DNA of 36,140 nucleotides from Bacillota bacterium (GCA_023460235.1 JAEWRE010000087.1:1-36140); one strand, 5' to 3'; numbered from the stretch's first letter, positions 7,915 through 16,103 are shown. The notes: generated from the sequence alone by a model not told the origin. Numbers and translations are program-made.

Positions 7915-9114
7915 TTAATTTTGTGTTTTATAATTATTTTTAATTCTAAATAAAATACATATTAAAGTAAACACAATCAGAAAAATTCCAACTATAGTGT
8001 AAACATTATTAAGTGGTAAAAATTTTAATACAACAGTTAAAACTAAAGACATTATAATACTTATGAAACTATATACAAAACCATATATTGATTCTACTGT
8101 TACTCTTGATTTTGAATCAATTTTATTATGAATATGCTCAAGCATAACATTTTCATAACTTTCGGAAAATATGTATATTGCTAATAAACATACTATTCCA
8201 TAAACATTGTTTAAAATGCCCATAGACATTATTAATACACCAATAATCAAAGAGTTAATATTTAGAGCTATACTCTTAGTTTTTTCTTTCATATTACTTC
8301 CTATATAACTTCCAACTATACTTATTACCAAGATTAATGAAGTATATATACCGATATAAAAGACACTTATCCCTATATTTTGTGCGTACTCTGGATGACT
8401 ATCTTCTACTATCTTTATTGCAGAATACATTACAGAAGATAATATAAATATATTAGCTAATCCTTTAATTGATAAAAGTTTGTTAAAAGCATTTTTCAAT
8501 ATTTCTAATTTTGAAACTGCTAATTTTTCTGTATCATCATTATTGCCTTGTATATCTTTTATACCAAATAAAATTACAAAAGCAAGTATTATAGGTATTA
8601 AGGTTAAATAATATGTTGATACAAAATTATATTTTTCAGCTATATATCCACCTAATATCATTGCAATCATATACGATAAATCAAAACATATAGAATTATA
8701 TAGTAGAGCTTTATTAAATTTCTTCTTATCTTTTAATGACTCATATATAATTGAATTTGCTATACCAGTTCTAAAAGCCTGCTCAATACCAGATATAGCC
8801 ATTGTTATTGCAAACATTATATAATTTTTGGATACTATAAAAAGTAGTATTTCAATAAAAAATAATACTGTAGATATCATTAACATTTTTTTCTTTCCAT
8901 ATTTATCAGCTATTATTCCAGAAGGTATCTCAAATATGATTTTAATAATATTAACTATAATTATGAAAGAAATGTATTGACTAGAGTTTAATCCTCTTTG
9001 AATATAAAATAATGTATCAACTGCATAAAAGAGTATAAATGTCTGAAAAAATGTGTAAATATATATGCATATTATATTTCTCTTAGCTTGTCCTTCTTGT
9101 ATTAGATTATTCAC
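7915..9114 (-). CDS. Major facilitator superfamily transporter
   Basis: The 399 residues form about 12 membrane helices split into two halves by a charged loop near residues 185-210. The signature loop between helices 2 and 3 is clear: GIIADKYGKKKMLM (MFS motif A). Members are secondary transporters, and clostridial proteins of this size are commonly annotated as multidrug or small-molecule efflux; the substrate is not evident. The start codon is GTG at 9114, with AGGAAGGA about 10 bases upstream, longer spacing than its neighbours. It follows the GNAT gene by 16 bases, so the two are probably one transcript. Pairing of an acetyltransferase with an efflux-type permease may reflect joint handling of one compound (inference). 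Confidence 0.88.
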   Translation of the reverse strand: MNNLIQEGQAKRNIICIYIYTFFQTFILFYAVDTLFYIQRGLNSSQYISFIIIVNIIKIIFEIPSGIIADKYGKKKMLMISTVLFFIEILLFIVSKNYIMFAITMAISGIEQAFRTGIANSIIYESLKDKKKFNKALLYNSICFDLSYMIAMILGGYIAEKYNFVSTYYLTLIPIILAFVILFGIKDIQGNNDDTEKLAVSKLEILKNAFNKLLSIKGLANIFILSSVMYSAIKIVEDSHPEYAQNIGISVFYIGIYTSLILVISIVGSYIGSNMKEKTKSIALNINSLIIGVLIMSMGILNNVYGIVCLLAIYIFSESYENVMLEHIHNKIDSKSRVTVESIYGFVYSFISIIMSLVLTVVLKFLPLNNVYTIVGIFLIVFTLICILFRIKNNYKTQN

Positions 9115-9130
9115 TATATTAATATCCTTC

Positions 9131-9658
9131 CTATAAATTATTTAAGTCTTTTAAATTTTTTCTATAAATTTTTCTTGGTCCTCTTTTTAATTCTACATAT
9201 CCTATTTCTAAAAATCCATTATTAATTAAGTTTTTTATTGAATATATATTATCAGGATGAATTGTTACTAAACCATATTTATAACCAAACTCTATTGATT
9301 TTTTCTCTAAAAACTTTATTATTCTATCTTGTAAACCATTTCCTACATAATTAGGATGTACAACCTCTGGACCAAAATCTACTACTTCCATATGATTTAA
9401 ATCCTGTGAAAGAAATTTATTTAAATCTTTTTCAGATGATGGAATTAGTACACCAGCTGCTATTAATTCATCATTATAAATACAAGCATAAATATGTGCA
9501 TTATTTTTTATTAAATTAATATAATCTTCTTTGCTAAAATCTCCTAGCCATTCTGGATGTTCCATATTATTTTTTACATCACTTATTAATGATAAATAAT
9601 TATCCAACTCAATTTCAGATATTTCTTTTAATTCTAGTTCTCTTAAGTCTATTTTCAT
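9131..9658 (-). CDS. GNAT-family N-acetyltransferase
   Basis: The 175-residue protein has the GNAT layout: an N-terminal strand-helix region, the central strand VVDFGPEVVHPNYVGNGLQ and then a helix (RIIKFLEKKSIEFG). The acetyl-CoA pyrophosphate loop is the variant NYVGNG of Q/RxxGxG. A later strand with THPDN-like IHPDNIYSIKNLINNGF matches the usual second half, where the acceptor-side helix precedes GF. The acceptor is unknown. AGGTG lies upstream of the ATG. It starts a two-gene unit with the MFS gene. Only 25 bases separate its start from the terminator of tRNA-Trp, and I see no promoter in that space, so transcription may come by read-through from the tRNA promoter. Confidence 0.88.
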   Translation of the reverse strand: MKIDLRELELKEISEIELDNYLSLISDVKNNMEHPEWLGDFSKEDYINLIKNNAHIYACIYNDELIAAGVLIPSSEKDLNKFLSQDLNHMEVVDFGPEVVHPNYVGNGLQDRIIKFLEKKSIEFGYKYGLVTIHPDNIYSIKNLINNGFLEIGYVELKRGPRKIYRKNLKDLNNL

Positions 9659-9677
9659 AATAACACCTCAAAATTAT

Positions 9678-9709
9678 ATAAAAAAGCTTGATATTTTATT
9701 ATCAAGCTT
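9678..9709 (-). terminator. Intrinsic terminator after tRNA-Trp
   Basis: A perfect 10-bp stem AAGCTTGATA/TATCAAGCTT (9684-9693 with 9700-9709), 6-base loop, then T residues on the minus strand. It sits 10 bases after the tRNA 3' end. Confidence 0.85.
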
Positions 9710-9719
9710 CGTTTTATTA

Positions 9720-9793
9720 TGGCAGGGGCACTAGGAATCGAACCTAGCTCCGCGGTTTTGGAGACCGATATTCTACCGATGAACTATGCCCCT
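9720..9793 (-). tRNA. tRNA-Trp (anticodon CCA)
   Basis: Minus strand cloverleaf of 74 bases. Acceptor arms AGGGGCA and TGCCCCT pair, the discriminator is G and the 3' CCA is encoded. The anticodon loop CTCCAAA gives CCA, reading UGG. The T-loop TTCGATT is standard. The sequence is close to Bacillus tRNA-Trp. Confidence 0.97.
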
Positions 9794-9811
9794 ATCTACT
9801 CATGTGAATAC

Positions 9812-9840
9812 ATTATAACATATAGTAATTTTGTTTGCAA
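9812..9840 (-). promoter_or_regulatory. Promoter of tRNA-Trp
   Basis: Minus strand: -35 TTGCAA (9835-9840), 17-base spacer, -10 TATAAT (9812-9817) preceded by TGT. It is 19 bases from the tRNA 5' end. Confidence 0.8.
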
Positions 9841-9981
9841 TAAATTTTTATATTTTTTATTAAATATATACATGATATAGTTACATTATATTCCATACTT
9901 ATGCTTTATGTAATTTTATGATATAAAAACATCCAATAATTAAACTGCTTTTTTAGTTAGAAATATTAAAGAGGCACTTTT

Positions 9982-10012
9982 AAAAGTATTGCAATTAATT
10001 TTCAATACTTTT
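9982..10012. repeat. Inverted repeat in the 9794-10135 gap
   Basis: A perfect 10-bp inverted repeat AAAAGTATTG/CAATACTTTT (9982-9991 with 10003-10012) with an 11-base loop. On the plus strand it runs into CTTTTTC, like a terminator, but no plus-strand gene precedes it. The rest of the 342-base gap 9794-10135 holds the tRNA-Trp promoter and a weak terminator; I see no coding frame in it. Confidence 0.5.
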
Positions 10013-10097
10013 CTTTTTCTAATTCATATAATTTATTATGTTTAAATAATGTAAGTATTAAATAAATAATTATTCTCTGATTTTCTAAACAAGCGCA

Positions 10098-10126
10098 AAT
10101 GGAAGCAATTTAAAATCACTTCCATT
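10098..10126 (-). terminator. Probable terminator of the prepilin/SUMF-like gene
   Basis: A stem AATGGAAG/CTTCCATT (10098-10105 with 10119-10126), extendable to about 12 bp with G-U pairs, 9 bases after the stop codon. It lacks a good T-run on the minus strand, so it is weaker than other terminators here. Confidence 0.5.
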
Positions 10127-10135
10127 ATGTTATAT

Positions 10136-11485
10136 TTATTTTATATAAAGTGCAACACGAAATCCAATAATTTCATTTGTACTAGATTCACTGACCCCAG
10201 CACGAGAAGCAATAGGCATATCTAAACCAGTACCATAGTAATAACCTCCACGATAAATGGCAGAATTTGAATATTTTTCACTGGTATATTCAGCTATATT
10301 TCCAGCTAAATCATATATATTCTTTCCCTTCCAATAATCGCTATATCCTGATATTTGTAAATTCCTGTATCCAGATATATTTGCAGGTGCAACTGAATTA
10401 TTGTAATTTCCCCACTCTCTACTATCTGTTACACTTTTACCTGAATTTTGTATCCATTTCATTATTGTATCCCATTGTGTACCTGTTACTAAATTAGTTC
10501 CTATAATTGTTGTGTTATATCCATATGAATCTGCCATACTCTCAGAATATTTTTTGGCATCAATATAATTTATATAATTCCACAGATATCCGTTATATGT
10601 TGAATTTCTTATACTAGACCAATCTGTTGATACTTTATTTGTACTCTTTTTACTTGCTGCCCTTATTTCCCCATCATTATAATCGAATGCAGACTCATAT
10701 CTTGCTATATAAAACCCTTTATACGTATCAGTTATACTACTTGTACTAAAACCACTTGGTAAAGTATCATCAGTTGTAACATAATATGGCATTATTGTGG
10801 TACACCATTTTATATATTCTACATCTGTTCCATCTACTGGGACCCATACAAATTGATTTCCATAACTATCTTGTATTACTAATCCGTTATTCCAATCTGT
10901 AGATACATTATTCCAACTTGCATCTGATGTATTAACTGGACTAAAACCTGATGGTATTACCGGGTTGTTATATGTTGGTTTCTTACCATTTATTGTTGTA
11001 TTCACATTTCTTGGCGTACTTGGATTACTTACTGTACCTGCTGGATTTGATAAAGGATATTCAGATGTTGGTAGTGTAGAATCCCCTAAATCAATAATGT
11101 TATATATCCAGTTTTTCTCTTTATCGTCTTCTCCTATATATACTAACTCACCTTTTTGTATTTTTAATATATCCAGATATTTATTATTCATCGATTTTAT
11201 TATTTTTGTTATATTACCTTCTAATATTTCACCATTTTCTTCTAAACTTGTTTTTGTCGCTGATAATTTACTACTATCATAAGTTCCTTGTGTATCTGTT
11301 TGTTTTTTTAATATGTACATTGTTAATTCGTTTTTAAATGAATCTATATCGCTTACGAATCTTGCTTGTTTGGCACTATCTATTGGATTATTTTTGCTTA
11401 AATTTAATATTACTGCTCCAGCCAAAATTATTATTACTATTATTGTTATTATTAATACTATTAATGATATTCCTTTGTTTCTCAT
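10136..11485 (-). CDS. Prepilin-like N-terminus joined to a SUMF1/FGE-like extracellular domain
   Basis: The 449-residue protein starts MRNKG then a hydrophobic helix (residues 6-28), a type III prepilin-like signal with Gly at -1 but Val instead of Glu at +5. A charged helix (35-62) follows, then a Pro/Ser/Thr/Asn-rich linker (about 135-195). From about 200 to the end it resembles the formylglycine-generating-enzyme (SUMF1) fold: FVWVPVDG, KGFYIARYESA, TGTQWDTIMKW, YDLAGNIAEYTSE, AIYRGGYYY and a final IGFRVALYIK. The catalytic Cys pair of true FGE is absent (the segment after YRGG has none), so formylglycine formation is unlikely. Such domains also occur as carbohydrate- or ligand-binding surface modules. 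AGGAG lies about 10 bases before the ATG. Its N-terminus is nearly identical to the left-edge gene. Confidence 0.85.
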   Translation of the reverse strand: MRNKGISLIVLIITIIVIIILAGAVILNLSKNNPIDSAKQARFVSDIDSFKNELTMYILKKQTDTQGTYDSSKLSATKTSLEENGEILEGNITKIIKSMNNKYLDILKIQKGELVYIGEDDKEKNWIYNIIDLGDSTLPTSEYPLSNPAGTVSNPSTPRNVNTTINGKKPTYNNPVIPSGFSPVNTSDASWNNVSTDWNNGLVIQDSYGNQFVWVPVDGTDVEYIKWCTTIMPYYVTTDDTLPSGFSTSSITDTYKGFYIARYESAFDYNDGEIRAASKKSTNKVSTDWSSIRNSTYNGYLWNYINYIDAKKYSESMADSYGYNTTIIGTNLVTGTQWDTIMKWIQNSGKSVTDSREWGNYNNSVAPANISGYRNLQISGYSDYWKGKNIYDLAGNIAEYTSEKYSNSAIYRGGYYYGTGLDMPIASRAGVSESSTNEIIGFRVALYIK

Positions 11486-11505
11486 ATGCTTTCAACTCCT
11501 AATAT

Positions 11506-11534
11506 ATTATATATAATGTATAAAAAATAATCAA
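11506..11534 (-). promoter_or_regulatory. Candidate promoter of the prepilin/SUMF-like gene
   Basis: Minus strand: -35 TTGATT (11529-11534), 17-base spacer, -10 TATAAT (11506-11511). The predicted transcript start (about 11499) falls on the AGGAG at 11496-11500, leaving an unusually short leader of about 14 bases, so the true start could differ. Confidence 0.55.
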
Positions 11535-11603
11535 CATTTTTTTTTGTTTTTCCTCATAAAACGATCATTTTAGTATGGCATATTAATATAATTAATTATT
11601 TAA

Positions 11604-11632
11604 TTGCTTTTATTACAAACTTATGTTATAAT
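11604..11632 (+). promoter_or_regulatory. Promoter of the HAD/KH transcript
   Basis: -35 TTGCTT (11604-11609), 17-base spacer, -10 TATAAT (11627-11632) preceded by TGT. Transcription should begin near 11639, about 50 bases before the ATG at 11690. Confidence 0.75.
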
Positions 11633-11689
11633 CTTCTCACAAACTAGTAACTTTATTAATATTTAAATAAATATGAAAGGAGATAAAAA

Positions 11690-12346
11690 ATGAAAACTGC
11701 AATATTTGATTTAGATGATACTTTATGGGGACATGACTATGAAAAAGAATCAATTTTTTTATCCTCAAGACTCGGTATACTTGAAGTTGAACACTTTAAA
11801 TTAGAATTTTACACTGCACTTAAAAAATTAAATGCTTACCTTAGAGGCCGAGAGATAACAGAATCTCAAGTTATACACTTTTTTGAAAAAAACATCCAAA
11901 CACTTTCTAGTATAACTGGTAATGAACTTTTAAATGCATTTAATCTTAATGAAGATGCTATACTGGATGAATATGTTCCGAGTTTATTATCTACATTGCA
12001 TAAGAATGATTTTAATACTATAATTCTCACTGACTGGTTTGATAATTGTCAGTTAAATGCTCTTAAAAGATTTGATTTGTTGAAATTTTTTAAATCAATG
12101 TACAGTTGGTCAAATTTGGGTCATCTTAAATCTGATTTAAGGACTGTAAATAAGGTAATAAAAGGTAATACAGATGATTATATAATGATTGGAGATGGTT
12201 TAGAATCAGATATTGCATTTGCAAACAATGCTTCTATTAAATCTATATGGTTAAATCCCCAAGGCAAAGAAAACCATACTATTTTCGTACCTACATTTGA
12301 AGTAAAAAGTTTAAAAGAGGCAGAAGAAATACTATTAAATATTTAA
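11690..12346 (+). CDS. HAD-superfamily hydrolase
   Basis: This 218-residue soluble enzyme has all four HAD motifs. Motif I is FDLDDT, with nucleophile Asp7 and acid/base Asp9. Motif II is the Thr in IILTDWFDN. The motif III Lys is probably in GHLKSD. Motif IV is MIGDGLESDIAFAN. A helical cap lies between motifs I and II (about residues 20-95), as in phosphoglycolate phosphatase or YjjG-like members. The substrate is a small phosphorylated metabolite that cannot be specified. AGGAGA lies 7 bases before the start. It is followed after 24 bases by the KH-motif gene, and one terminator closes both. Confidence 0.9.
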   Translation: MKTAIFDLDDTLWGHDYEKESIFLSSRLGILEVEHFKLEFYTALKKLNAYLRGREITESQVIHFFEKNIQTLSSITGNELLNAFNLNEDAILDEYVPSLLSTLHKNDFNTIILTDWFDNCQLNALKRFDLLKFFKSMYSWSNLGHLKSDLRTVNKVIKGNTDDYIMIGDGLESDIAFANNASIKSIWLNPQGKENHTIFVPTFEVKSLKEAEEILLNI

Positions 12347-12370
12347 TATTTTAAAAAATAATGAAATGGG

Positions 12371-12805
12371 GTGCTTATTATTTTTAATATTCTTATAGCT
12401 ATAAAAGAATCTTTACTATATTGCAATAAAACTGACAAGGACATTACAAATGATACCGATGAAATACTGAATTATATAGATTATTTAGACGAATGCAGAA
12501 AAATATTTGATAAAAAATTCAACAGAGTATCTCGAGACGGCATATGCGCATATTTAGAGACAAAAACTACTCAAGATACTATTGATATTGAAAAGTATAC
12601 TATCATTTTTATTCGGTATGAAAACAATATTTTAAAAACTGTCGCCATTAAAAATGAAAAAATAAAAACCTTGAAGACAAGCATTAAAAGACCATTAATA
12701 ATTAAAGTTCCAAAAGGTATGGCAGGTAAAGTTATTGGAAAACATAGAAAGAATATTAAATATATTTTTAAAAAGACCGGAGTCTTTTTAAGAATAATAG
12801 AATAG
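12371..12805 (+). CDS. Small protein with C-terminal KH-like RNA-binding motif
   Basis: The 144-residue product begins at GTG 12371; no in-frame ATG is available until near the C-terminus and the ribosome binding site is weak (TGGG), so it may depend on coupling to the HAD gene 24 bases upstream. The first 100 residues are helical then beta-rich and match nothing I know. The last 40 residues look like a KH core: a strand PLIIKVPKGMAG, then KVIGKHRKNIKYIFKKTG and a final strand VFLRII. The KH loop GxxG reads GKHR, so the second Gly is missing, and the chain ends after the second strand, shorter than a full type I KH domain. RNA or ssDNA binding is suggested, not shown. Strongly basic C-terminal half (Lys/Arg rich). 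Confidence 0.75.
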   Translation: MLIIFNILIAIKESLLYCNKTDKDITNDTDEILNYIDYLDECRKIFDKKFNRVSRDGICAYLETKTTQDTIDIEKYTIIFIRYENNILKTVAIKNEKIKTLKTSIKRPLIIKVPKGMAGKVIGKHRKNIKYIFKKTGVFLRIIE

Positions 12806-12812
12806 TTTAGTA

Positions 12813-12849
12813 AATAACAGTGGCTTAATAAGCACTGTTATTTTTATTT
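12813..12849 (+). terminator. Intrinsic terminator of the HAD/KH transcript
   Basis: A stem AATAACAGTG/CACTGTTATT (12813-12822 with 12833-12842), with a short inner extension in the loop, followed by TTTATTT. It starts 8 bases after the stop codon. Confidence 0.88.
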
Positions 12850-12894
12850 AATAATATATTAAATTTTGCCTAAACTAATTATAGAGGTATGATT

Positions 12895-13608
12895 ATGGAT
12901 GTATACGTTCAAATAACTTTTAGAGTTATAGCAATTATGGCTTTATTTTTAGTTTGTACTTTAATTAGTGGAAGAAGGCATTTAAGTGAATTACCAGTAT
13001 TTGATTTTTTAGTAATAATAACTCTTGGCTCTATTGTTGGTGCAGACATTGCAGAACCGGATATACCACATTTACCAGTAGCTTATTCAATAATTTTAAT
13101 TACAATTATTCAGTTTTTTTATGGTAAGATAATACTTAAAAATAGGAAAATAGGAAGATTATTAACTTTTGAGCCAATTGTTGTAATACAAAATGGTGAA
13201 TTTATAAAACCTAATTTAGATAAAATAAATTATAGTATAGATACAATTTTAACATTGCTTAGAGAAAAAGATATATTCTATTTAAATGAAATAGATTTTG
13301 CTGTAATTGAATCTACTGGTAATATAAGTGTATTAAAGAAAACAAAATTTGATAATGTAACAAAAGAAGATATGAATATATCTGGTACATATAAAGGAAT
13401 ACCGCTTACAGTTATAATTGAGGGAAAAGTTTGTGAAAGTAATTTAAGTGCATTAAATTTAGATATAACATGGCTAAATGATAACTTGTCCATTCAAAAT
13501 ATACATAGTATATCTGAAGTATTTTATGCTTGTGTAGATAAAGCAAATAATCTTTATGCTACAAAAACCCTTACAAGTACACTCCCAATAAATGATATAA
13601 AACATTAA
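12895..13608 (+). CDS. DUF421 / YetF-family membrane protein
   Basis: The 237-residue protein has three N-terminal membrane helices (within about residues 5-80) and a cytosolic alpha/beta domain. Diagnostic for DUF421/YetF are RRHLSELPVFDFLVIITLGS and IGRLLTFEPIVVIQNGEFI, plus the segment around ILTLLREKDIFYLNEIDFA. Homologues include Bacillus YetF, YrbG and YdfR-type proteins, linked to spore or envelope functions, with no defined activity. ATG 12895 is preferred over ATG 12889 because GAGG at 12884-12887 is 7 bases before the former and only 1 before the latter. It lies after a terminator, so it has its own transcript. I see no clear -35 in the 45-base gap. Confidence 0.9.
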   Translation: MDVYVQITFRVIAIMALFLVCTLISGRRHLSELPVFDFLVIITLGSIVGADIAEPDIPHLPVAYSIILITIIQFFYGKIILKNRKIGRLLTFEPIVVIQNGEFIKPNLDKINYSIDTILTLLREKDIFYLNEIDFAVIESTGNISVLKKTKFDNVTKEDMNISGTYKGIPLTVIIEGKVCESNLSALNLDITWLNDNLSIQNIHSISEVFYACVDKANNLYATKTLTSTLPINDIKH

Positions 13609-13635
13609 AAAAGAAGGTAATTACCTTCTTACATT
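13607..13635. terminator. Bidirectional terminator between convergent genes
   Basis: A 20-base perfect palindrome at 13611-13630 (AAGAAGGTAATTACCTTCTT) is flanked by A and T runs, so it can end both the DUF421 gene (plus) and the metallophosphoesterase operon (minus). It overlaps the phosphoesterase stop codon (13629-13631). Confidence 0.8.
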
Positions 13636-14333
13636 TTTATAAGTTTAAAATTTGTGTTATCACATGATACCATTACATATTCAATGGTATCTATAAGCCC
13701 CTCTTTAATCATAAATCTTCCATATCCATGTAAATGACCATATATACATTTTTTTACATTATATTCCTTCATTATACTTTGAAATCTACTAATAAAAGGT
13801 GGATAATGAAGAGCTACAAGTATTTTTTTATCTTCTCCTTCTTTACCTAATTTCTCTTTTAATTTCATTCCTTCATTTAATGATAAAATTAGTCTTCCTT
13901 CCTCTCTTGCTATTATTTTCTTATCTAATTCTTTACTGTTTTCCTCAGTGTTTCCCCAACCTCTTGTACCACATATTATATAGTTTTCTACACAAAACGC
14001 ATTATTAAATAATACACTTATACTATTTAAATTATTCTCCTTTAAAAACTTTTCGAATTTTGTTTTTGTTGAAAAATAATAATCATGATTTCCTCTAAGT
14101 ACAATTTTTTTTCCTGGAAGCTCATCTATATATTTAAAATCAGGCAATGCCTCTTTAAAATTTATCCCCCAAGATATATCACCTGGTATTAATACAGTAT
14201 CATTATCTTTTACTGTATTAATCCAATTTTCTTTTATTTTTTCTTCATAATTATCCCAAACTTTTCCAAATATATTCATTGGTTTATCAACACCAAATGA
14301 AAAATGTAAATCAGATATTGCATAAACTGCCAT
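13629..14333 (-). CDS. Calcineurin-like metallophosphoesterase
   Basis: The 234-residue cytosolic protein carries the complete dinuclear metal signature in order: ISDLHFSF (DxH), LIPGDISWG (GDxxW), LRGNHDYYF (GNHD), ALHYPPF (H) and YGHLHGYG (GHxH). This layout fits the calcineurin-like phosphoesterase superfamily. The clostridial group with DISWGINF after the GD motif is usually annotated simply as a metallophosphoesterase; the substrate (phosphodiester or phosphomonoester) is not determinable. It is the last gene of an operon led by the site-2 protease, 25 bases after tsaD, with AGGTAG upstream of the ATG. Confidence 0.92.
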   Translation of the reverse strand: MAVYAISDLHFSFGVDKPMNIFGKVWDNYEEKIKENWINTVKDNDTVLIPGDISWGINFKEALPDFKYIDELPGKKIVLRGNHDYYFSTKTKFEKFLKENNLNSISVLFNNAFCVENYIICGTRGWGNTEENSKELDKKIIAREEGRLILSLNEGMKLKEKLGKEGEDKKILVALHYPPFISRFQSIMKEYNVKKCIYGHLHGYGRFMIKEGLIDTIEYVMVSCDNTNFKLIKM

Positions 14334-14358
14334 GCATCTACCTACTTTCTAAATTCAT

Positions 14359-15360
14359 TTATTTTCCTATTTCTAAATTTGCAACTGCATTTAAATCTAG
14401 TTTATCTTCTATATTGAAATATTTCCCAGCGATGTAATTATAGTATGCTGCACTTCCAATCATTGCAGCATTATCAGTACAATACTTAAGTTCTGGTAGA
14501 TATACTTCAAATCCAGATTCTTTCGCCATGCTATTTAATTTATTTCTTAATGTTAAATTTGCTGAAACTCCGCCTGCAAGTGCTACTTTATTTATACTTA
14601 AATCACTCATAGCTCTTTTTGTATTTTCAATTAGTTCATCGCATACAGTTGCTTCAAAACTCTTGCACATATTAGGAATATTTAATTTTTCACCTTCTTT
14701 ATGTGCAATATTAATAACAGCTGTTTTAATTCCACTAAAACTAAAATCATAATTTTCAAACTTTGTTTTAGGAAGTTTGTATGTAAACTCTCCATTTTGA
14801 GCCATTTTGCTTACTTCTGGTCCACCGGGATATCCAAGTCCAAGTGTTCTTGCAACTTTATCAAAAGCCTCTCCTACTGCATCATCTCTTGTTTTTCCTA
14901 TTATTTCAAAATCAGTATAATCTTTTACATATATTAAATGTGAATGTCCACCTGATACAACAAGCGCCATAAATGGTGGTTTTAGTTCTTTATGTGAAAT
15001 ATAGTTTGCAGCAATATGTCCTGCTATGTGATGAGTTGGAACGATTGGTATATTTAGTGCATATGCAAGTGATTTTGCATATGAAACACCAACAAGAAGG
15101 GCACCAACAAGGCCAGGCCCATATGTTACTCCTATATATTCTATATCCTTAAATGAAAGATCAGCTTCATTTAAGGCTTCTTCAACCACATAACTTATAT
15201 GTGCTATATGCTCACGTGATGCAATCTCAGGTACTACCCCTCCAAACTTTTTATGAATATCAATTTGAGTAGAAACTATATTTGAAATAACCTCTCTTCC
15301 ATCTTTTAATATTGCAACAGCTGTTTCATCACAACTGCTTTCTATGCTTAATCCTATCAT
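14359..15360 (-). CDS. tsaD: tRNA N6-adenosine threonylcarbamoyltransferase
   Basis: TsaD, with TsaB and TsaE, transfers the threonylcarbamoyl group to A37 of ANN-decoding tRNAs (t6A). The 333 residues match family length. The ASKHA ATPase start IESSCDETAVAI, the metal-binding HHIAGHIAANY (His111 and His115), VSGGHSHLIYV, DDAVGEAFDKVART, YPGGPEVSK and GGVSANLTLR are all present. The C-terminal CTDNAAMIGSAAYY is typical. It lies between the site-2 protease and metallophosphoesterase genes. TsaB and TsaE are not in the window. Start ATG at 15360 gives the canonical N-terminus. Confidence 0.97.
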   Translation of the reverse strand: MIGLSIESSCDETAVAILKDGREVISNIVSTQIDIHKKFGGVVPEIASREHIAHISYVVEEALNEADLSFKDIEYIGVTYGPGLVGALLVGVSYAKSLAYALNIPIVPTHHIAGHIAANYISHKELKPPFMALVVSGGHSHLIYVKDYTDFEIIGKTRDDAVGEAFDKVARTLGLGYPGGPEVSKMAQNGEFTYKLPKTKFENYDFSFSGIKTAVINIAHKEGEKLNIPNMCKSFEATVCDELIENTKRAMSDLSINKVALAGGVSANLTLRNKLNSMAKESGFEVYLPELKYCTDNAAMIGSAAYYNYIAGKYFNIEDKLDLNAVANLEIGK

Positions 15361-15392
15361 TATTTTGCCTTTCTAATAAACTTAATTTCATA

Positions 15393-16028
15393 CTAAAATA
15401 TTATTGCATATATAATATTTAAGAAAAAATTAATGATTGGTGATATTATAGCCCCACCAAGACCACTAACTAGTAGAATAATAACTATATAAAAAGAATA
15501 TTTTTCTAATGTATACATTATTCCTTTAAAGTTTCTTGGTAAAAAGTAAAATAACACCTTTGAACCATCAAATGGTGGTATTGGTAACATATTAAATATA
15601 GCAAATGTTATATTTAATAATATTGCATTAAAAAACATGTTAATCAAAATTGTATTAACTGAAGATATGACTCCTGTAACTATTAATACTTTAAAAATTA
15701 ATGTAAATAATAATGCAAGTAATAAATTGGACATCGGTCCTGCAAGTGCTACAAGCATATTATCTCTTGCTTTATTTTTGAAATTTCTATCATCAACTAC
15801 AACAGGCTTTCCCCAACCAAATCCAAGTAATGCTATTGATATGAATCCCATCCAATCAATATGTGCAAATGGATGAAGTGTAAGTCTACCTAAAGCTTTT
15901 TGGCTTCTATCTCCTAATTTATATGCGACATATGCATGTGCAAATTCGTGTATTGCAAACGAAAGTAATAAAGCTGGAAGCACATACAAAAATGAGATTA
16001 ATCCATCTCTTGTGAAAATATTAAACAA
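15393..16028 (-). CDS. Site-2 protease family (M50) membrane metalloprotease
   Basis: This multi-pass membrane protein contains the zinc motif HEFAHAYVAY (HExxH) in its first helix and the third ligand region FNMLPIPPFDGSKV (NxxPxPPxDG) near residue 150. It belongs to the compact class of clostridial rhomboid-unrelated M50 peptidases without a PDZ domain. These cleave substrates inside the membrane; no target is evident. The start is set at TTG 16028, 9 bases after GGGAG (16038-16042). The frame allows a TTG at 16037, but this directly abuts the ribosome binding site. It leads the operon M50-tsaD-metallophosphoesterase, with a 32-base gap to tsaD. Confidence 0.9.
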   Translation of the reverse strand: MFNIFTRDGLISFLYVLPALLLSFAIHEFAHAYVAYKLGDRSQKALGRLTLHPFAHIDWMGFISIALLGFGWGKPVVVDDRNFKNKARDNMLVALAGPMSNLLLALLFTLIFKVLIVTGVISSVNTILINMFFNAILLNITFAIFNMLPIPPFDGSKVLFYFLPRNFKGIMYTLEKYSFYIVIILLVSGLGGAIISPIINFFLNIIYAIIF

Positions 16029-16053
16029 TAAAATCAACTCCCTAATTATATTT

Positions 16054-16082
16054 ATTATACCATGTTCAAAGTTATATGTAAA
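16054..16082 (-). promoter_or_regulatory. Promoter of the M50-tsaD operon
   Basis: Minus strand: -35 TTTACA (16077-16082), 17-base spacer, -10 TATAAT (16054-16059) preceded by TGG. The leader would be about 20 bases. Confidence 0.8.
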
Positions 16083-16103
16083 TATTTTTTATTTTTATCA
16101 ATT

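Noticed and set aside
10136..11485. Active formylglycine-generating enzyme
   Set aside because: The Cys residues needed for catalysis are missing from the segment after YRGG; only the fold is supported.
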